NCBI GenBank assembly: GCA_022747635.1
Contig: JAKTNV010000010.1
Coordinates: 43,265,027 to 43,329,026 of the forward strand
Reading direction: 5' to 3'
From: Hetaerina americana
Taxonomy: Eukaryota; Arthropoda; Insecta; Odonata; Calopterygidae
Length of the DNA stretch: 64,000 nt
Part shown: positions 1 to 14,000 of the stretch, piece after piece
How positions within the stretch are numbered: position 1 is the stretch's first letter
Layout: each line of letters begins with the position of its first letter
Program-made: the position numbers and the translations under genes
Notes under the pieces: generated by a model
Seen by the model: only the letters and a program-made list of their open reading frames with translations
Databases searched by the model: none
Told to the model about the DNA's origin: nothing

Positions 1-2600
1 GTGTCGCCCTGTGCATACATGCACCTGCCGCCTGGCGAGGAGGTGGGCGGTTCTCGGTGGTCACTAGGCGCGAGTAATGCGTGAAATCCCTTCGCGCGAG
101 GCGGCGGTGCCTGGAATCGGGCGGGATGCCTCTTATAAATAGCGAATGAATGAGATTCCATTTTTATGGGTGCTTGCGGAGGGTCTCCATTCTCCGCATT
201 CTGCCCCCCTTATGCTTGGCAGACCTCGCGAGCAACTGCGCAGAAAATGCAGGGTCCCTCGATGAACAAATTCCTCTTTCCAAGCATCCATTTCTTTCGT
301 AATGTCGTCGCCGCCACCAAGCAACACGCGGGGAACATTCCTTAAAAAGTCGATTCAATTGAGGTGTTAGACTTGAGATTGAAGACGGTTGAATGGTAAT
401 TCATTGTATTCTCATCTCCGTTTCGGCAGTTATTGCGGTGCTTTCCTGGTAGATCCTGGCGATCCTAACATTTCAGACAAATAGAAACAATTTTTTCCCA
501 TATGATTGACATCGAATACGTCGGATCTGTGAAGTCACTCCAGTTTTTCGTAATGCTGGGTTTGGATATGGATCATTTGGTTATTTCGAATTTGCCTCAC
601 GGTGTCCGCCAGCGTGGAAAACTATGGGAAAACTAAGGGAAATTGGCAGGTGGTGTGGAAAAGTCAGCATTGAAATGTTTTATGCGTGAAATTTCCCCGA
701 ATGTCATTTTGAGATGCGTTCCAGAACATCCTTACTAATGTGCACCTAGCTCTGTTCTTTTTCACTTGCGCTACTTTACCCCTTAATGGGGGAAACTTAA
801 TTGAGATTGCAAATTGTGGTTCATACTGCAAATTAAAAAAACGGTCCTAAACATTGTGCTCAATATTGTCCCGACAGTTCTATTTCGCGATCATTTTGGT
901 TTATGTTATTTTGAAGAATTTCATATGTTGTTCCTCGGCCATCTAGTTGTCAAGAAATGATTTGATTATCTTGCGCTTCGTAGAGATTTTAAGTAATGCT
1001 CAATAAGAATGATACATTTCTATTGCGACGAATGATACTTCCCACCGTTTGCTTTCAATTCGATGTGCACAATTTTAGTGGAACATTAGTCACTTTTTTT
1101 TAATATTGGTTTAATTCTCCTGGAAATTTTATGTTCTTCTGAGGAAGGCTCCGCTGTCACTAACTTTCGGTTTCAAGAGAATTTGTGATCAGGATGGTGT
1201 ACTTGAGCGATATTCTTCACGTGTTCACATTTACTTGATCCTGCATGATGTCGCCGATATCACCATGTCCCCGATATCACCATGTCCCCGATATCACGGT
1301 GAGACTTCCAACCGTTCATTGTCATTTCAGACGTCCACCAACAATAATTTTTCATGCATGACTTATATCTTTCCTAACGAACAGGTTAGGGATATGGAAA
1401 GGCTTGTATGACGGAAAGTACTCCCTTGGAAAATAAAAATTTCTTGATGGTTGGATAGCGGAAACCATTTAAATTTTTATACACATGTAACCTTAAGGTG
1501 CCCGGCACGTCAGAGTTCGAGAATATAGAAAAGGTGCTAGGATGGAGAAAGGGTTTTAGGGGTTTAAAGTGCTAGCTCGCGCCTGGAGACATGAGGTGAG
1601 GGTGTGGAGGGAAAACCAGGGATGTATTCCGCTTTCTCCGAATCCATCTGTCGGGCGCTTCGATAAAAATCATTCATTTGCTAATTATTCGGGAACAAAT
1701 ACGATGTTTTGAGCAATTGCTAGTAAAAATCCTAGTGCGATTTAACTTTCCGCGTACATTTGACAATTGACAAATGTTTCATTTGCGTCAAAAAAGAAGT
1801 AATTCCACTGTATAGAATCGTACTATGCGAGAACTTAATTCGCATTGGAGACAACTCCGGAGAAACGACTCCCGTCTCAATAAAGAAACAGCAGTTCATA
1901 ACTCTTTAATCATGAAGCCATTTTAGCCACCCCGGAAATTTTCCTCGATCAGTCTCTCCTGTTTTTCAGGTAGGAACATTACCGAGGGCATTTCTCCAAA
2001 GTTTTGGTCGGCCAAAATTCGATTTAACTCAAGACCACGAGAAAACATAAATATTTTTCTCGCCCACCCCATCTCATTTCCTCCCAAAATATCCTCCCAA
2101 AATATCTTCATCTTCCTCCTCACGCACCGCCAACGCAAGAACCGTTACAAATATCGAATACTTGGCTCGCTGGACTCAGTTCAAAGTTGGCTCTATGATT
2201 TTCGCTACTGAGCATCGCAAATTCACGAGTATTACTCTTCAGCGTCATCCGCTCCGGTCTTGCATGCTTCATCCATCTCGTCGCTTGGATTGATAAATTC
2301 GCTTGGAGATCTCCTGTCACGAATTTCGTGCGTCTATGTTGGTCTTGGACGTCTCCATTCGTCCCATTTCCTTCCTTGTCAGTTCTTCGTACGGTGCCCA
2401 CTCTTCGGCCTTCGCGTCATTTGGGACTTTGAGAGTCGGTGGGGTGGTAGGTCACGGGGGCACGGGAAAGTGACCAATTTTGGTCCGGGCGGAGTTCTCA
2501 TTTCGCCGACTCTTTTCCAGTGGATTTGTGCCTTCTGTCGCACAAATCCGGCGGAGGTTGGTGGTGTGGCGTGTTGTGTCAGGGACGACTGATTTAACTA
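1..2600. other. Non-coding stretch, no gene recognised
   Basis: No reading frame here has family motifs. Frames up to 110 codons on either strand lack a recognisable domain and contradict one another. The first 350 bases are richer in G+C than the rest. At 1254-1297 a 17-bp unit (CCGATATCACCATGTCC) is repeated 2.6 times, and at 2080-2105 a 13-bp unit (CCTCCCAAAATAT) is repeated twice. The stretch may hold upstream regulatory or untranslated sequence of the + strand gene that starts to be readable at 7925, but nothing in it proves that. Confidence 0.5.
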
Positions 2601-2604
2601 TGGA

Positions 2605-2760
2605 TGGGGCAGGTGGTACATAAAAAATATCTCCCGAGTCCCCAGGACTGCACTCATTCCATCCAAGTCCTCAGTGCTTTCCGGCCCCTCAGCCATTATG
2701 GGTCGTCGTCGCACTCCACCTCTCCCACTCTCGAGTCTCGCAGCATGTCTCGAGAATCGA
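2605..2760 (+). other. Possible 5' exon or promoter-proximal exon (weak)
   Basis: A G+C-richer patch ends in a good splice donor (GTGAGTG at 2761). It contains arthropod initiator-like TCAGTG and an ATG at 2698 that opens 21 codons in phase 0 with that donor. The phase-0 donor would fit the phase-0 acceptor at 7925, so this could be the first exon of the acidic protein gene. A second ATG at 2605 opens a different frame that does not fit the phase. Nothing confirms transcription, so this is an inference only. Confidence 0.2.
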
Positions 2761-2960
2761 GTGAGTGAAAATTAGCGATGCGCCATTCCTATTTCATTAA
2801 CGCCTTTACGCCTTTTTTCATACGATCCCGGATGGAAATGTTTTGTATCGTTGATCTTCTTGCCATTTATTTTATGGGTTAAACTCATATTTAAATCAAA
2901 GATAATAAAAACCTAAGCCTCGTATACATTCGTGTGAAGGTTATCGTGGTGTTCCGGTCT

Positions 2961-3102
2961 GGAAAGTTTTGATTTCGGGATTCCTACGAGTTCACGTCTG
3001 CTGATGACGTCGTTTCACCTGCTTTGTTGGACCGCAGCTGGGCAGGTGTGACTCCGCTATCGCGAGATGCCAACTCCGAGGAATCCCGAAATCAAGCCTT
3101 CC
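2961..3102. repeat. Short inverted-repeat element
   Basis: Arms of about 25 bp (2961-2985 and 3078-3102) are inverted copies. The inner 17 bp (TTGATTTCGGGATTCCT and its complement) match perfectly. The G+C-rich spacer contains a second, nested CACCTGC/GCAGGTG inversion. It could be a small MITE or a structured regulatory element; no clear target duplication was seen. Confidence 0.45.
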
Positions 3103-6100
3103 GCAACTAATGATGGCTAAACAGCTTTCGAGGCTATCTGCTGGCGGCGAATTTTCTCTAAACATGCCCACGTATCTCTCTGGGATGCAGCGAGCGTCTT
3201 CGCGTGGGTCCCGAGGACGCTCATTGCAATGCGAAAGAAGTATTAAGCCGCGTTATATTTTTATCGAATAAGCCACAATATTATTTCCAAATATAATTTA
3301 GAATGATGGTTGGGATTTCTGACGTATGTCAATGTCACTTTTGTTTTAACTGGTGGCACCTACCGTCGAAATGACCAGATTTTGAATCCTGGCAGGTAAT
3401 AAGGTTGTAAAAAAACGGGGCTAGTTTATATCGAATGCCCACCCCAATTTAGGTGGGCCTTATTAATTTTTAAAAAATGCTTTAAATAATACTGCGAAAC
3501 AATGGATTTCTGATATTGTTATCCTACATTTCCTTCTTGAGACCCGTGAAAATTACTCTGTTCAATTTTCAAATTTGTGATAAAAAAATAATACGCGATT
3601 ACTTTTTGGTAAAGCGCTAAATTTTATTTCTAATATTTTTTTATTGGAAAAATATCTCATGAGCAATCAAGGGGATTTTTTAATTCCGCGCATAGGTCTT
3701 GAATAAGGAAATAAAAGTTGAAATAAATCGCCATGATTTCAACGCGAGTCCTGTCACGAGTTGTTTGTCGATAGAGCGGAGAGGATCGGTGCGTTCGATA
3801 GGAATTGACCGAAACCGGACCGGGAAACCGTATTCGCATCTGATTTACTTATTTTATTATTCGTTCCGTAATATTTTTTTTGCTGTGGTGCATCGCTTAA
3901 GTCGTTTCATTCTGTGAATTAGTAAACAGTGATGCCCAATTGTACTAGATATAAAGCTAAGAGCAAGTAAAGGTTTTTTTCCCACGGAGAGGTTTATTTA
4001 GTCGAGCCGTTTACATGTGCGTGCGAAATTTAACACATTGGACGAGCTCGAACACCTCACCAGCAGTGTGATCACCTTTGTTCTTGTTGAAAATGTATCC
4101 GAGGTGAGAGCTTCCGTCTTTGCCAGAAGAGGCTAAAGCACTCGAGGCAAAGATTTCTAGGGAAAACGCGACAAATGCCTCGGGCCTCGGATGGACCTAT
4201 TCCCTTGATGCTTTGGGAATGACGAGGAATCAGGGGGTAACGCACTCCATGAACTGCTTGTTTGGATATATCGATATGTGCACGAAAACATTTTTTTCCG
4301 ATTTCAAAGATGAATATTGGCTATCATAATATCTTTGTATTCATGCTCATTAGACATGATAGGTTGTATTGTTTGCAGTGTTCTTTTTGTTAACAGGGCA
4401 CCCATCTGAAAGAACGGTTGGCATATGAGAGACCAATAAAGAAAGTCATGATAACGCTTATCAATTAGCCCTGTGTTGGGTCAAAAGAAATATGCATGTT
4501 AAACCTAAAGCCAATTCTTCCTCGTAATTTTTTAAAGAAATAAATCTGATAGATTTTATGACAAATTAAAAAAAGAATAAAATTTTTCCTGTGTAATTTA
4601 AAATATTTTTTATATTCTCGTATGACATGAAGTAAAAGTTTATGTGAAGATCAATATCATACTCTAATTTGGTTCATACTATTTTTACGACACGCCGTTT
4701 ATCCAGTAGCGATGCAACTATGTAATTAATCGATCAAAACAAGAAATAATCCAATCGTGGATATTTGGTTGTTAGCAACGGGCACCAATCAATTGAAATG
4801 TTCCTGTTTCTTGAACCAAGGCAGTGTGTTATAGGGCTCCATGCCTGGCTTGGATAACTGCGTCATACCAATGCTAAAGTATGATGAAGAAATCTACTTG
4901 GCTTTCATCTTGACACGAAACTAAATTGAAACTAATGCGTCCTGAAAAATCCACTGTTTTTCATGCTGAAATAGCTGTAGGATATATCCCTAAAGACTAG
5001 GTGCACACCGAGTGTATATCGTGCTTATTTCAACTCTTATTCAAATTTGGCCAATAGTTGGGTCATGAAGCCGATCTTAAGAAAGGACATCCTCTAGAAA
5101 AGAGAGATAAGGTGCATTAAATTCACTGCCACACCAGTGATCATTGTAAGCACATAATTGTGATGTTGGAAGTCATGAGTTTTCCATTTTTGCATTAGTA
5201 AAAGTTTATTGCCTCAAAAATAGTTATGCTATTTTACTCCCTATTCTAAATTATGACTCCTGTGGGAAAAATGACTTGTAGGACAAGAGCGACTCGACTA
5301 AACCAGGCTTAGTTAGTTAAACTTTATTTTTTTTGTCTTGCTGTACATTTATAAAATAAGTCGGACTGAAAGGAAATAAATTTGCATATAATTCATAATT
5401 TGCCGAAATGTGCGAATGGCAAATTTAAACTACATGAGCATCGGATCTAAATTGTCTATTATTATTACCGTATCTAATGTATCATTGAACGCTGCATGTG
5501 AGCGTCTGTATTTTCGTACCTGTAAGTGATGATTGAAACAGTTGAACGGCAATTGATATCGCGAGACTCCTAGTAGGCCTTTTAGTCAAATTTGTATCTT
5601 ATGGCATTGTGTCAGTTCTCTCGCCCGTCATTCTCTAAATTATAGCAAATAACTATGATTGTTGATATTCATCTTAGTAGTTCGCCAATGTCGTCGATAA
5701 ATTTTAAATTTTTGCGTACTTGAATTCACAGTTTAGCAATGGTACATTCCTAGCACGATAATGTGGAGAGTCAACGCTGGGCTCTGCCCTGGTGTACCCG
5801 TCGCCTTGACTCGAGTTCGCGCCAAAAAATCTCGTCCAACCACCTCTACTTAGTGTCAAGTCTTTTTAAAATTTATTATCCCATGTGCTTCTCATTATAT
5901 GAGTAACAATAAAGTCGTAAATAAATCTTTTGTTGCTCTCACAGCTCCTAAGTTGTAAACTTTAAAATATATGAGCTCATTTTTTAAATTTTACAATAGC
6001 TGAAATATGATAGTCACAGTTCATAAAAAAGGGATGATAAAGTGACTTAAAGAGCTGTGAAGTCCATCGAAATATTTTGTGTGAACATCGTGAAACATCG

Positions 6101-7924
6101 AGTAAACGTTACAATCTTATTTTGCCCTAATGTTAAATATCTTGGATTCGCATACGATTTCATGCTTCGTGGACTGTCTCTATAATAACCTACATGCATA
6201 ATGTATGAGCCATATTCAGGTACTAATGTACATAAAGGAATTTTATTTTCCGCATCAGTCTCCCAACTATTATCATGGCCCTTATTATGATATTCCTATT
6301 CGAAATATAATAGCGTCCGGCGAAGTCCTTGCGATGCTCCGATGTACAGCTTTTGCAGTGATATGCTGTGTTCGGGTATAGTTAATCGCTATTGAGATTT
6401 GAAATTATTTGTAACCATTGACTACAATCCTATTTGGATTGGCATTGTCTGCAAACATAATGACGAACGTGGAAATATTTCATCCTGAAAGTCCCTTTTG
6501 CTTGTCTGTTTGCCATATTCACTCACGAAATCCATTGAACTTAAAATACTCTTGATTTTGAAATTTTCACGTCAGAAATCGGTGGCAGCGGCAACGGAGG
6601 GATGAAAATTAATTCCTTAACGAGAAAAAGCTTTTGGTCCACATGTATCTCTTCAGGTCTAAGCGAATGGTTAAGTGTTTTTAGTTTCCTATTGTCCCTT
6701 TCGTCTTCGAGATTAGAAAATTGCTTCTTCCTCCCCCCCTGCTCCGTTTCTGCCCCAGCCCCATCGCAGCCGCCATCTTCGTCTCTTCCAAGGGCGCTGT
6801 AATTTCCCTCGGCCCCCAGTAGACCATTGTGCTGCACTGTCTTTTCCCCTCTAATGGCCACTCCCTTTTGTGACTTAATCCTGGTATCGGCTTGGGTGCA
6901 GGATATTTTGTTATTGTGTTTTGGACTTCCTGTCCCATACAAGAGCCATTGAAGTTCTTTCTCTGCAGTGGATTGTGGTGAACAAGCTGCCGTATAAATC
7001 ATTCTTAATTAAAGAAAGAAAAATTGACCTACGTGTATTGAGGACGTAGACCATGATTTTTTTTGCTTATTCATGAAAGAATAGCTTAGACTGTTGCTCG
7101 AGAACATACTGTAATTTGCTAAGTATGGCCTACTCATGAAATTAATTTAATTCGGGCTAACATGCGTTTTTCCCCAAGATGAAGTAAAAGACGATTTGGT
7201 CGAAATTTGGAAGTTCGAACGACTTTGTTTTTTTTAAGGTGTTCTTCTTTCTGCGAAATGATTTTGAGCTTGAGTTTGAAGCATTGGCACGGCGAATGAT
7301 CGTGAACTGCGCGTCGGTTACATCTCCTTCGTGATTTTTTTCCTTTCGTTAGTGGAGAGAGGCTGTCGGCTAAGTTTATAAGTCGGCTGAGTGGTTTTAT
7401 TTGAAAAGCTTTGGGTTCTATATCATTTTTGACCCATGAGTACGTATTGAAAATAAATTTATGATATATTAAAATGCTTACTGAGGCAGATCAGATTATT
7501 TTCCGATTGAAAGGAAATTTTGAAGTCGGCAGTTTGAATGTTTGTTGAGTATCGGTCCTTGCCAGCTCAATTTGTGAAACTTGCGCGGGAGCGATGGGGG
7601 AGGAAAATTGCCCGTGAAGAAAAACGGACGGATATTTACCGAAATATTGTGTTGCGGAAACGCCGAGACTGGAAAACCGCAGTGTTTTGGTCAGCCGAGA
7701 GAGATGCGCCGAGGTACTGGTGGGCATGAACACGCACCGTGGGGAAAACTTTGAGAATACCTTTTCGTTTATTGTAATGGTCGTCAGAATCAATATATAC
7801 GACGCATAAATTACTGCAAAGAAAGGTTCAATTAACATATTGTTTATATAAAAGGATAATCGGTGATGGTTATCGATTCTTGTTTGAGGTTGCTTTTTAA
7901 TGGATTCGTTTTCTTTATTTGCAG
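3103..7924. other. Non-coding stretch upstream of acidic protein exons
   Basis: No exon is supportable. The longest frames (153 codons on - at 6541-7002; 69 codons on + at 4120-4329) show no recognisable domain. Most of this is probably intron or 5' flank of the + strand gene whose first readable exon starts at 7925. Confidence 0.45.
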
Positions 7925-8008
7925 GGTGCCTCAGAGGAGAAGGTGCCCGTGGCAGATGGGGAAGTGAAGGCTGAAGTGGGTGCTCCAGTAGCTGCAGAGG
8001 CTGAACAG
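7925..8008 (+). CDS. Acidic protein gene, first readable exon
   Basis: Exon of 84 bases (28 codons) between a TTTGCAG acceptor and a GTAAGA donor, open in phase 0 throughout. It begins GASEEKVPVADGEV and is rich in Ala, Glu and Val, matching the downstream exons in composition. It is G+C-richer than its flanks. Confidence 0.7.
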
Positions 8009-11000
8009 GTAAGACTACCATGAGTTTGCGTAGTACTCAGAACCACCCGGCCTCAACTGGCCGAGATGTTGCTTCTGAAGTGGGAGATAAACTTGCTGCG
8101 CAATGTGTCCGAAGCATGCGAGTGGCGGCGAAAGCTACTCCATTTGAACGTTTAAAATCGGACAGCAATTTGCCCCGACCTCCTGTATGCCTCGTATGAA
8201 ATCAAATCTCTAAATTGGTAGATACGAACATATCATGGAACAAAAAGAACTCCCTCCGTACGGAATACAGCGTGGAATTTAAAAGGTTTTCTCTTTACGC
8301 TTCACAGGTTTTGAAATAGCTGTTGGCAATGGATAATTTTTGAGGGATAGTTTAGGTCGATACTTGGTGGAATTCCATTATAATGAAAGAGAAGGCTTTT
8401 GAGTTTCCACAAAATAATGCGGAAACGCGAAGTCTTATGTGTTACTTCCCCTTCACAATAATTATTGCCCACCATTAGTGGTCCGGACACACGCTCACGA
8501 CGTCATTTGGATATAATAAAATGTAAAATTGAAATGTTTTAATTTTAAGTTTTAGCTTTGCATTTCATTTTACAAACATCTCAGTTGCTAAAAAGGGAAT
8601 ACTGTTATCGATGCAAAAACTATACATTTTTAAATATTATCTACCTCGGAACATCACAATGCAGCATTATGAAAGACGCTACATTTGTTTCAAATGAATG
8701 TGTGAAATGGGATACATCAGCTCCACGATCTTGGTGGGTGTGCCCAAATCACATTTTGGTGGTGTGGCGTTGAAAAATTTTCACGTGGTCAATTTATCAC
8801 AAATTATCCGCGATAATATGGGCGCAAAATTTGATTATGCGATGTTAGATTTAAAACTATAGGCCTCACTGTAGTAACTGCAACAGAAAAATGGGTAAAT
8901 TAATTGAAACTTATTTACGCTAAAATTAAAATATATAATCTCATATGAAAAACAAAGATTTTATATATTTGCTCTTTAAATAAGTTGGGCATATATGGTA
9001 TCACATAAAGAAAGAAAGGGGACCTAGTTTTCTACAGGTTCCAGGAGATAGTTATAATTGTCATGAAACATGGCCTACTCTTTGGCAATAATACATTTTA
9101 AAATTTAGAATAAGTGCACAGTTGAAAAAATGAGGCGATGTAGGCAATGAAGTCTGAATGAGTTGTGAACAAAAAATGCCAGCAGGTATGAAAACAATGT
9201 AAAAACATGATAACGAATAAATTTTCTAAAAAAATCATTTCCGTTGATCTAATGCCACCTGCCATAATTCTACCGTGTGGTGGATTGCAGGTAGTTATGC
9301 TGATGTGGATAACATTTGCAAATATTTTCTTAAGATCTACTGAAGTAAATAAGCTGGTAAAGAGTGTGGAATAATGATAAAATAAGTTATTCTAATTTCC
9401 CCTAGTTATTGGTTCGCTATAGTTAAGAAAGTGAATTGTTCCTACTTCATTGTACTGGTTCTGTAGTCCATGAATTACGACAGTGAAATTAATTTTTTAT
9501 GGATGTTAATTTTGAGGTATCCCCAAATCAATTGGAAAATAAGATTTAAAGAGTAGAAATAAAGTGAGCACGGTTATATACATTTATAATTTAGGTATGC
9601 CACGACTTAAAAAAAAATGCACCACCAAGTAATGCTGTAGTTTGACCTGGCAACAGTGACTAAATGGTTTGTGAAGATCTATTTAATTTTCTTTTCTTAG
9701 TTTCTGTCGTCACTGATATATTCCTTCCTATAAATATTGCTAAGGACTCTTATTGTATGGTAACTGGAACTTAATTAACATGGTACATAAAACTGTCCTT
9801 GCTTGAAAAATGGCAGTATACATACAAGCCAAGCACATCTTGGGCATCTGAATTCTGAGCTGTCCAGCATAAGAACTGTTCAATATGGTATAATTTTTTA
9901 GATTCAATTTCTTCATCTGAAAATAAATGCATTTAGGTTTGTGTTTAGGGGTGACACTCAATAAAATAGAAGTGGCCAAAAAAATAGAGTAAAAATGCCA
10001 ACTGCAGTTCTTTGAAGGTAATCCACCAATTTGAATTTTGTGGCTAAAATGACTTGTTGTGTGATCCATTTGAATGATAAAGTTTACTCTTTTTGACATC
10101 CATATTAAATGGAGTGTAATTTTTCACAGAATTAAGTGGAAGTTCCATGAAGTTGCGGGTGTGTAAAGTATATCTTTTTGACATATTTTAGAAGCCTGCA
10201 GAAGCAGCCCCTAAAGCAGAAGCCGAAGAAACTAAGCCTGAGGATGCAACCACTCCAGATAGCAAGGAGGTAAGGAATTAATTCCATTTTGAAGAAGTTG
10301 CACCCATTTTTGTGGAATCATTTACAAAACAGATGCGGTAGATGATTGCATTTCATAAAAGGTCAGGAAGGTCGTTTACCATCAAACTCTTTGCATAAAG
10401 TTACTTTTGAAGGAATAATATTCTAATTACTGCGTTAGAATTTGCCATTAATGAGGGATGATTAAGTGTGTACTGTGAAAAGTACCAAGACTCTTCCTGG
10501 CATATCCATGTTCTCATGGAAACATCCATGAATCATTTCCAAACTTTATGCAAAAATTTTAATCTTATTTTTGCTAAGAAAATGCACCTACAGTGTGATT
10601 GGTGTTCAGGGGCTAAGATATGAACTTAAGAAAAAGTCATTTGCCATCCTTTTTTTCCATCTGCAATAAAATGCTCCTGATATTTTACATTTTATGAGGC
10701 ATGGCAAAGGGATCGTTGAAGTGAACAAACCACAAACATGTCCTTGCCAAGGATATTCATCTTGTTCTGCAACAGCAGCATATCAAGTAGATTCTTCTGT
10801 CTGTGCTTGATAAAAAATTAACCCCTCGCTGATATAAAAACACTGCATTTGACATTTGAGATAACTAGGAAATTAATGTGTAGTAACCATGAGTATAATT
10901 AATCTATTATTGCTTCACTAATTCATATTCTTGGAATTTATACATTTAAGCACTGTGATATTCTAGACTTGACCAAAAGCTTTCAAAAACTCCAAGAAGA

Positions 11001-14000
11001 TTGTTTAGATATGGTATGTCCTACCCTTAAATTTAGAATATCAGCAACATTGCCTGGCCATATATCACTTTTTCTCTAAAGCATCGACTGAATTGAAGAA
11101 TTTTACTAAACAGGGAGTTCGGTGGATATTGGTCTTTGATTTTCATCTTTTTTAATTTCCCCATTGAAAGATTAGAATTACCCTTTCTATTAATCTTTGT
11201 TAGAGAAAAAAAGCATTTGCAATGTGCTTGCTGAATCTATATCCTGATAATATTGTATGATTGGGGTGACGCTCTTGGTAAATTGCTGTTGAAACCTCTT
11301 TCTTATTGGGGTGTTTACTTAGTTCATTATTGTATTGTGAAAGTGGTACTGAATCATTGCTTTTCTCAAAATAGGAAGTGTAATGATGACACTTTATATT
11401 AGTTGATCCAAAATGTCAGGGGTAACATCAATCGCATATTCAGAGTTTTGAAGGTCTATGTGCAGGATTCATAACGGACCTCTGGTTCTGTTTAAGGAAC
11501 AGAAAACTGAGAACTCATCACAGGCAGAGGCACCAAGTAGTGCAGAAGCTGCGACACCATCCACTGCCGTTGCCTCTCCCACCGAGAAGGAAGAGGAGAG
11601 TGAGGTGCCCCCACCCCTGCCGACAACTCCACCTCCTGTGGAACAACAGCCTGAGGCAGCTGTGGTTGAGGAGAAGGCACCAGAGGAGAAGCAGGCTGAA
11701 GTGGCTGTTGAAGCACCCGCCGTGACAGTAGCCACCCCTGAACCACCACCTACCGTTGTGGAGGTACCCGTTGCTGCACCAGAGGAGGTGCCAGCTGCTG
11801 CCGCAGCAGCCCCTGCTGCTGTAGAGGAGCCGGCGGCAGTGGCTCCAGTGGTGGAGGCAGTAGTGGCCCCTGTTGCCATACCGGAACCTGTGGCAGAGAC
11901 CGAGAAACCCCAGCAAGTCGAGGAGCCTCCTGTGGTGGAGGCTGTGGCCCCAGTGGAGGAGCAAGAGGCCCCAAAGGTAGAGGAGAGTGAGACACTTGCT
12001 GCACCACCCTCAGTCAATGTCCTTCCGCCAAGTCCTGCACCGCCAATGGAGGAACCAGCAATTGAGACGCAGGTAATTGCCCTTTTGGAGGTTGTGCAGT
12101 GGTCTTGATTTCATCAACGGGACCATATAGTACATCAGTAACATGAGAATCTTGCTGTATTAATTAATTGTTGACTGCTTGTGTGCTAGATTCATTTCAG
12201 ACTGACTAATTTTAAAAATAATTTAATTTTCAACCATTTTCATGTGATATGAGTTAAAAAGATGGAAATTTGCTGATATTTTTGAGATTCATTGCCATTA
12301 TTTCAGGATATTTCATATGCAAAAATAAATTTGGGAGGGATAGTCTTCAGTTTTTTCTATCTTGTTAAACTGTAAGAAATAAGTTGTTTGGTTTTTTGAT
12401 CCTTCTACGTCAAATTCGAATGTAGAGACATCGTTCATAAGTTTTCAAATTATTATTAATGTTAAAGCCTTCATACTTGAGGATATTCCAAATGGCTTCT
12501 ATGTATTTCTTCTAAGAAATCACTGAGAAAGTTGTCTCACCCAGGAGCATTATTATGATTTATCTTCTAATCATAACTATTCGATAGAACTTTAACTCTC
12601 ATGTGCTTCAGCATATTATGAATGGTTGTGGACCATATATCTCCATAATAGATTTAAGTTTTGTGTCACGATGAGAAGTTTGTAATTCAGCACAACAGAG
12701 CATAATGATGTGATGTCATGTTTCATGAGATATTTGATAATCAGTGGGAAATGTTACAATTATATTTATTTAGTGTGTGGAAGCCACCTTAATTATTGCT
12801 GATGCAAATAATAATTTTGTAAAACGTTTTGGTTCTGGTTGGAATTGTAAAAGTGTTGGAGATGTCAATACTGGTGATACCAGAAACCAAAGAAATAACT
12901 GACCCCTCTCTGGATATTTCATATCATACCGTAGATACGACAGAAGGTGTGAATATATTTTATCTAATAGGATGTGCACAATATAGCAATAGGGTTTTTT
13001 CAGGAGCGATTTGGATTTTTAAATGCCATTTTTGTGTGCAGGTTAAAATGAGGTTTTTTCCCTAAATTTATCTATATGATTTTGAATAATTCTTATTGTT
13101 TCAGCTTGCAAAGCTTTATATGCTTAAACCTAATGCTTATCCCTGGAATGACTTCTTTAATTTCACTCACAAACAATTCCCTTTGTTAAAATTTTGAGAA
13201 TTTTCATTAAATTTAAAAAAAACTTAAAATGCTGATAGCCTGAAAATTGCCTTTTTTATTATGGTGGTTTTTTAAATATCTTTTTAATAACATGATTATG
13301 ATTAATTTTTTAATTTAATTTGGATGAAGCTAAGCATTTAGTTTTTTCTTATCCTTTGTATTCTTTAATTTCTAACCCATTTTTTTTCCTTTTTTTTTAA
13401 AATTAACAATTAACCAATTCTTTTTAGAAAATTGAGGCTGTAGAGAACAACATCGAAACTTCTGAACCAGAAGTAATTGAGGTACGGGAAGTGTCAGAAA
13501 CAGTATCCAAGATTGAAGAATGCTCAAAAGTGAGTTTTATTTTCCCAATGAACCATTTTGCAGGAAGGAACTGGATTTTAACTCTCTTCAATGCCTAGGT
13601 TGATTGCTTTCACAAAATTTATTTTGATGACTTAGTCTTTTAGAGGATGGCACCACTCCTTCACTGCCCAAAATGTGCACACTTTCTTTTGGAGGTATCT
13701 GTTATATTATCCAGCCTCACTTCTATTCCGCATGTCATGTTGGACACTTGAGATTTATCCAAAACATTGTTTAGTGAACGAGTCCTTGAAAATTTGATGC
13801 AAATGCTAAGCAAGTAATGAAATGTCAGAGTTTGATTGTTAAACAGTTGTTCTGGTATAAGATTTGAGTTTTCATCTCAACATTAACTGTAGAATATAGA
13901 AAAATTAGATGTTTCAAAAGGAGGTATGCCCAAAGCGGTAAATTTGTGATGGAAATCGATTGAAAAATTAAAATTCTGCCCTGAACCTTCAAATCCTCAT

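Noticed and set aside
6541..7002. 153-codon frame on the - strand
   Set aside because: No recognisable domain; the central stretch is low-complexity Gly/Glu, and another - strand frame covers the same bases.
7491..8021. 176-codon frame on the - strand
   Set aside because: It overlaps the 7925-8008 exon and intron, has no motif and no supporting splice sites.
9740..10099. 119-codon frame on the - strand
   Set aside because: Lies in an intron, no domain, composition as expected from AT-rich noise.
11469..12017. 182-codon frame on the - strand rich in Ala, Gly, Ser and Thr
   Set aside because: It is the mirror of the repetitive Pro/Ala/Glu exon on the + strand; the + frame has matching splice sites and fits its neighbours.
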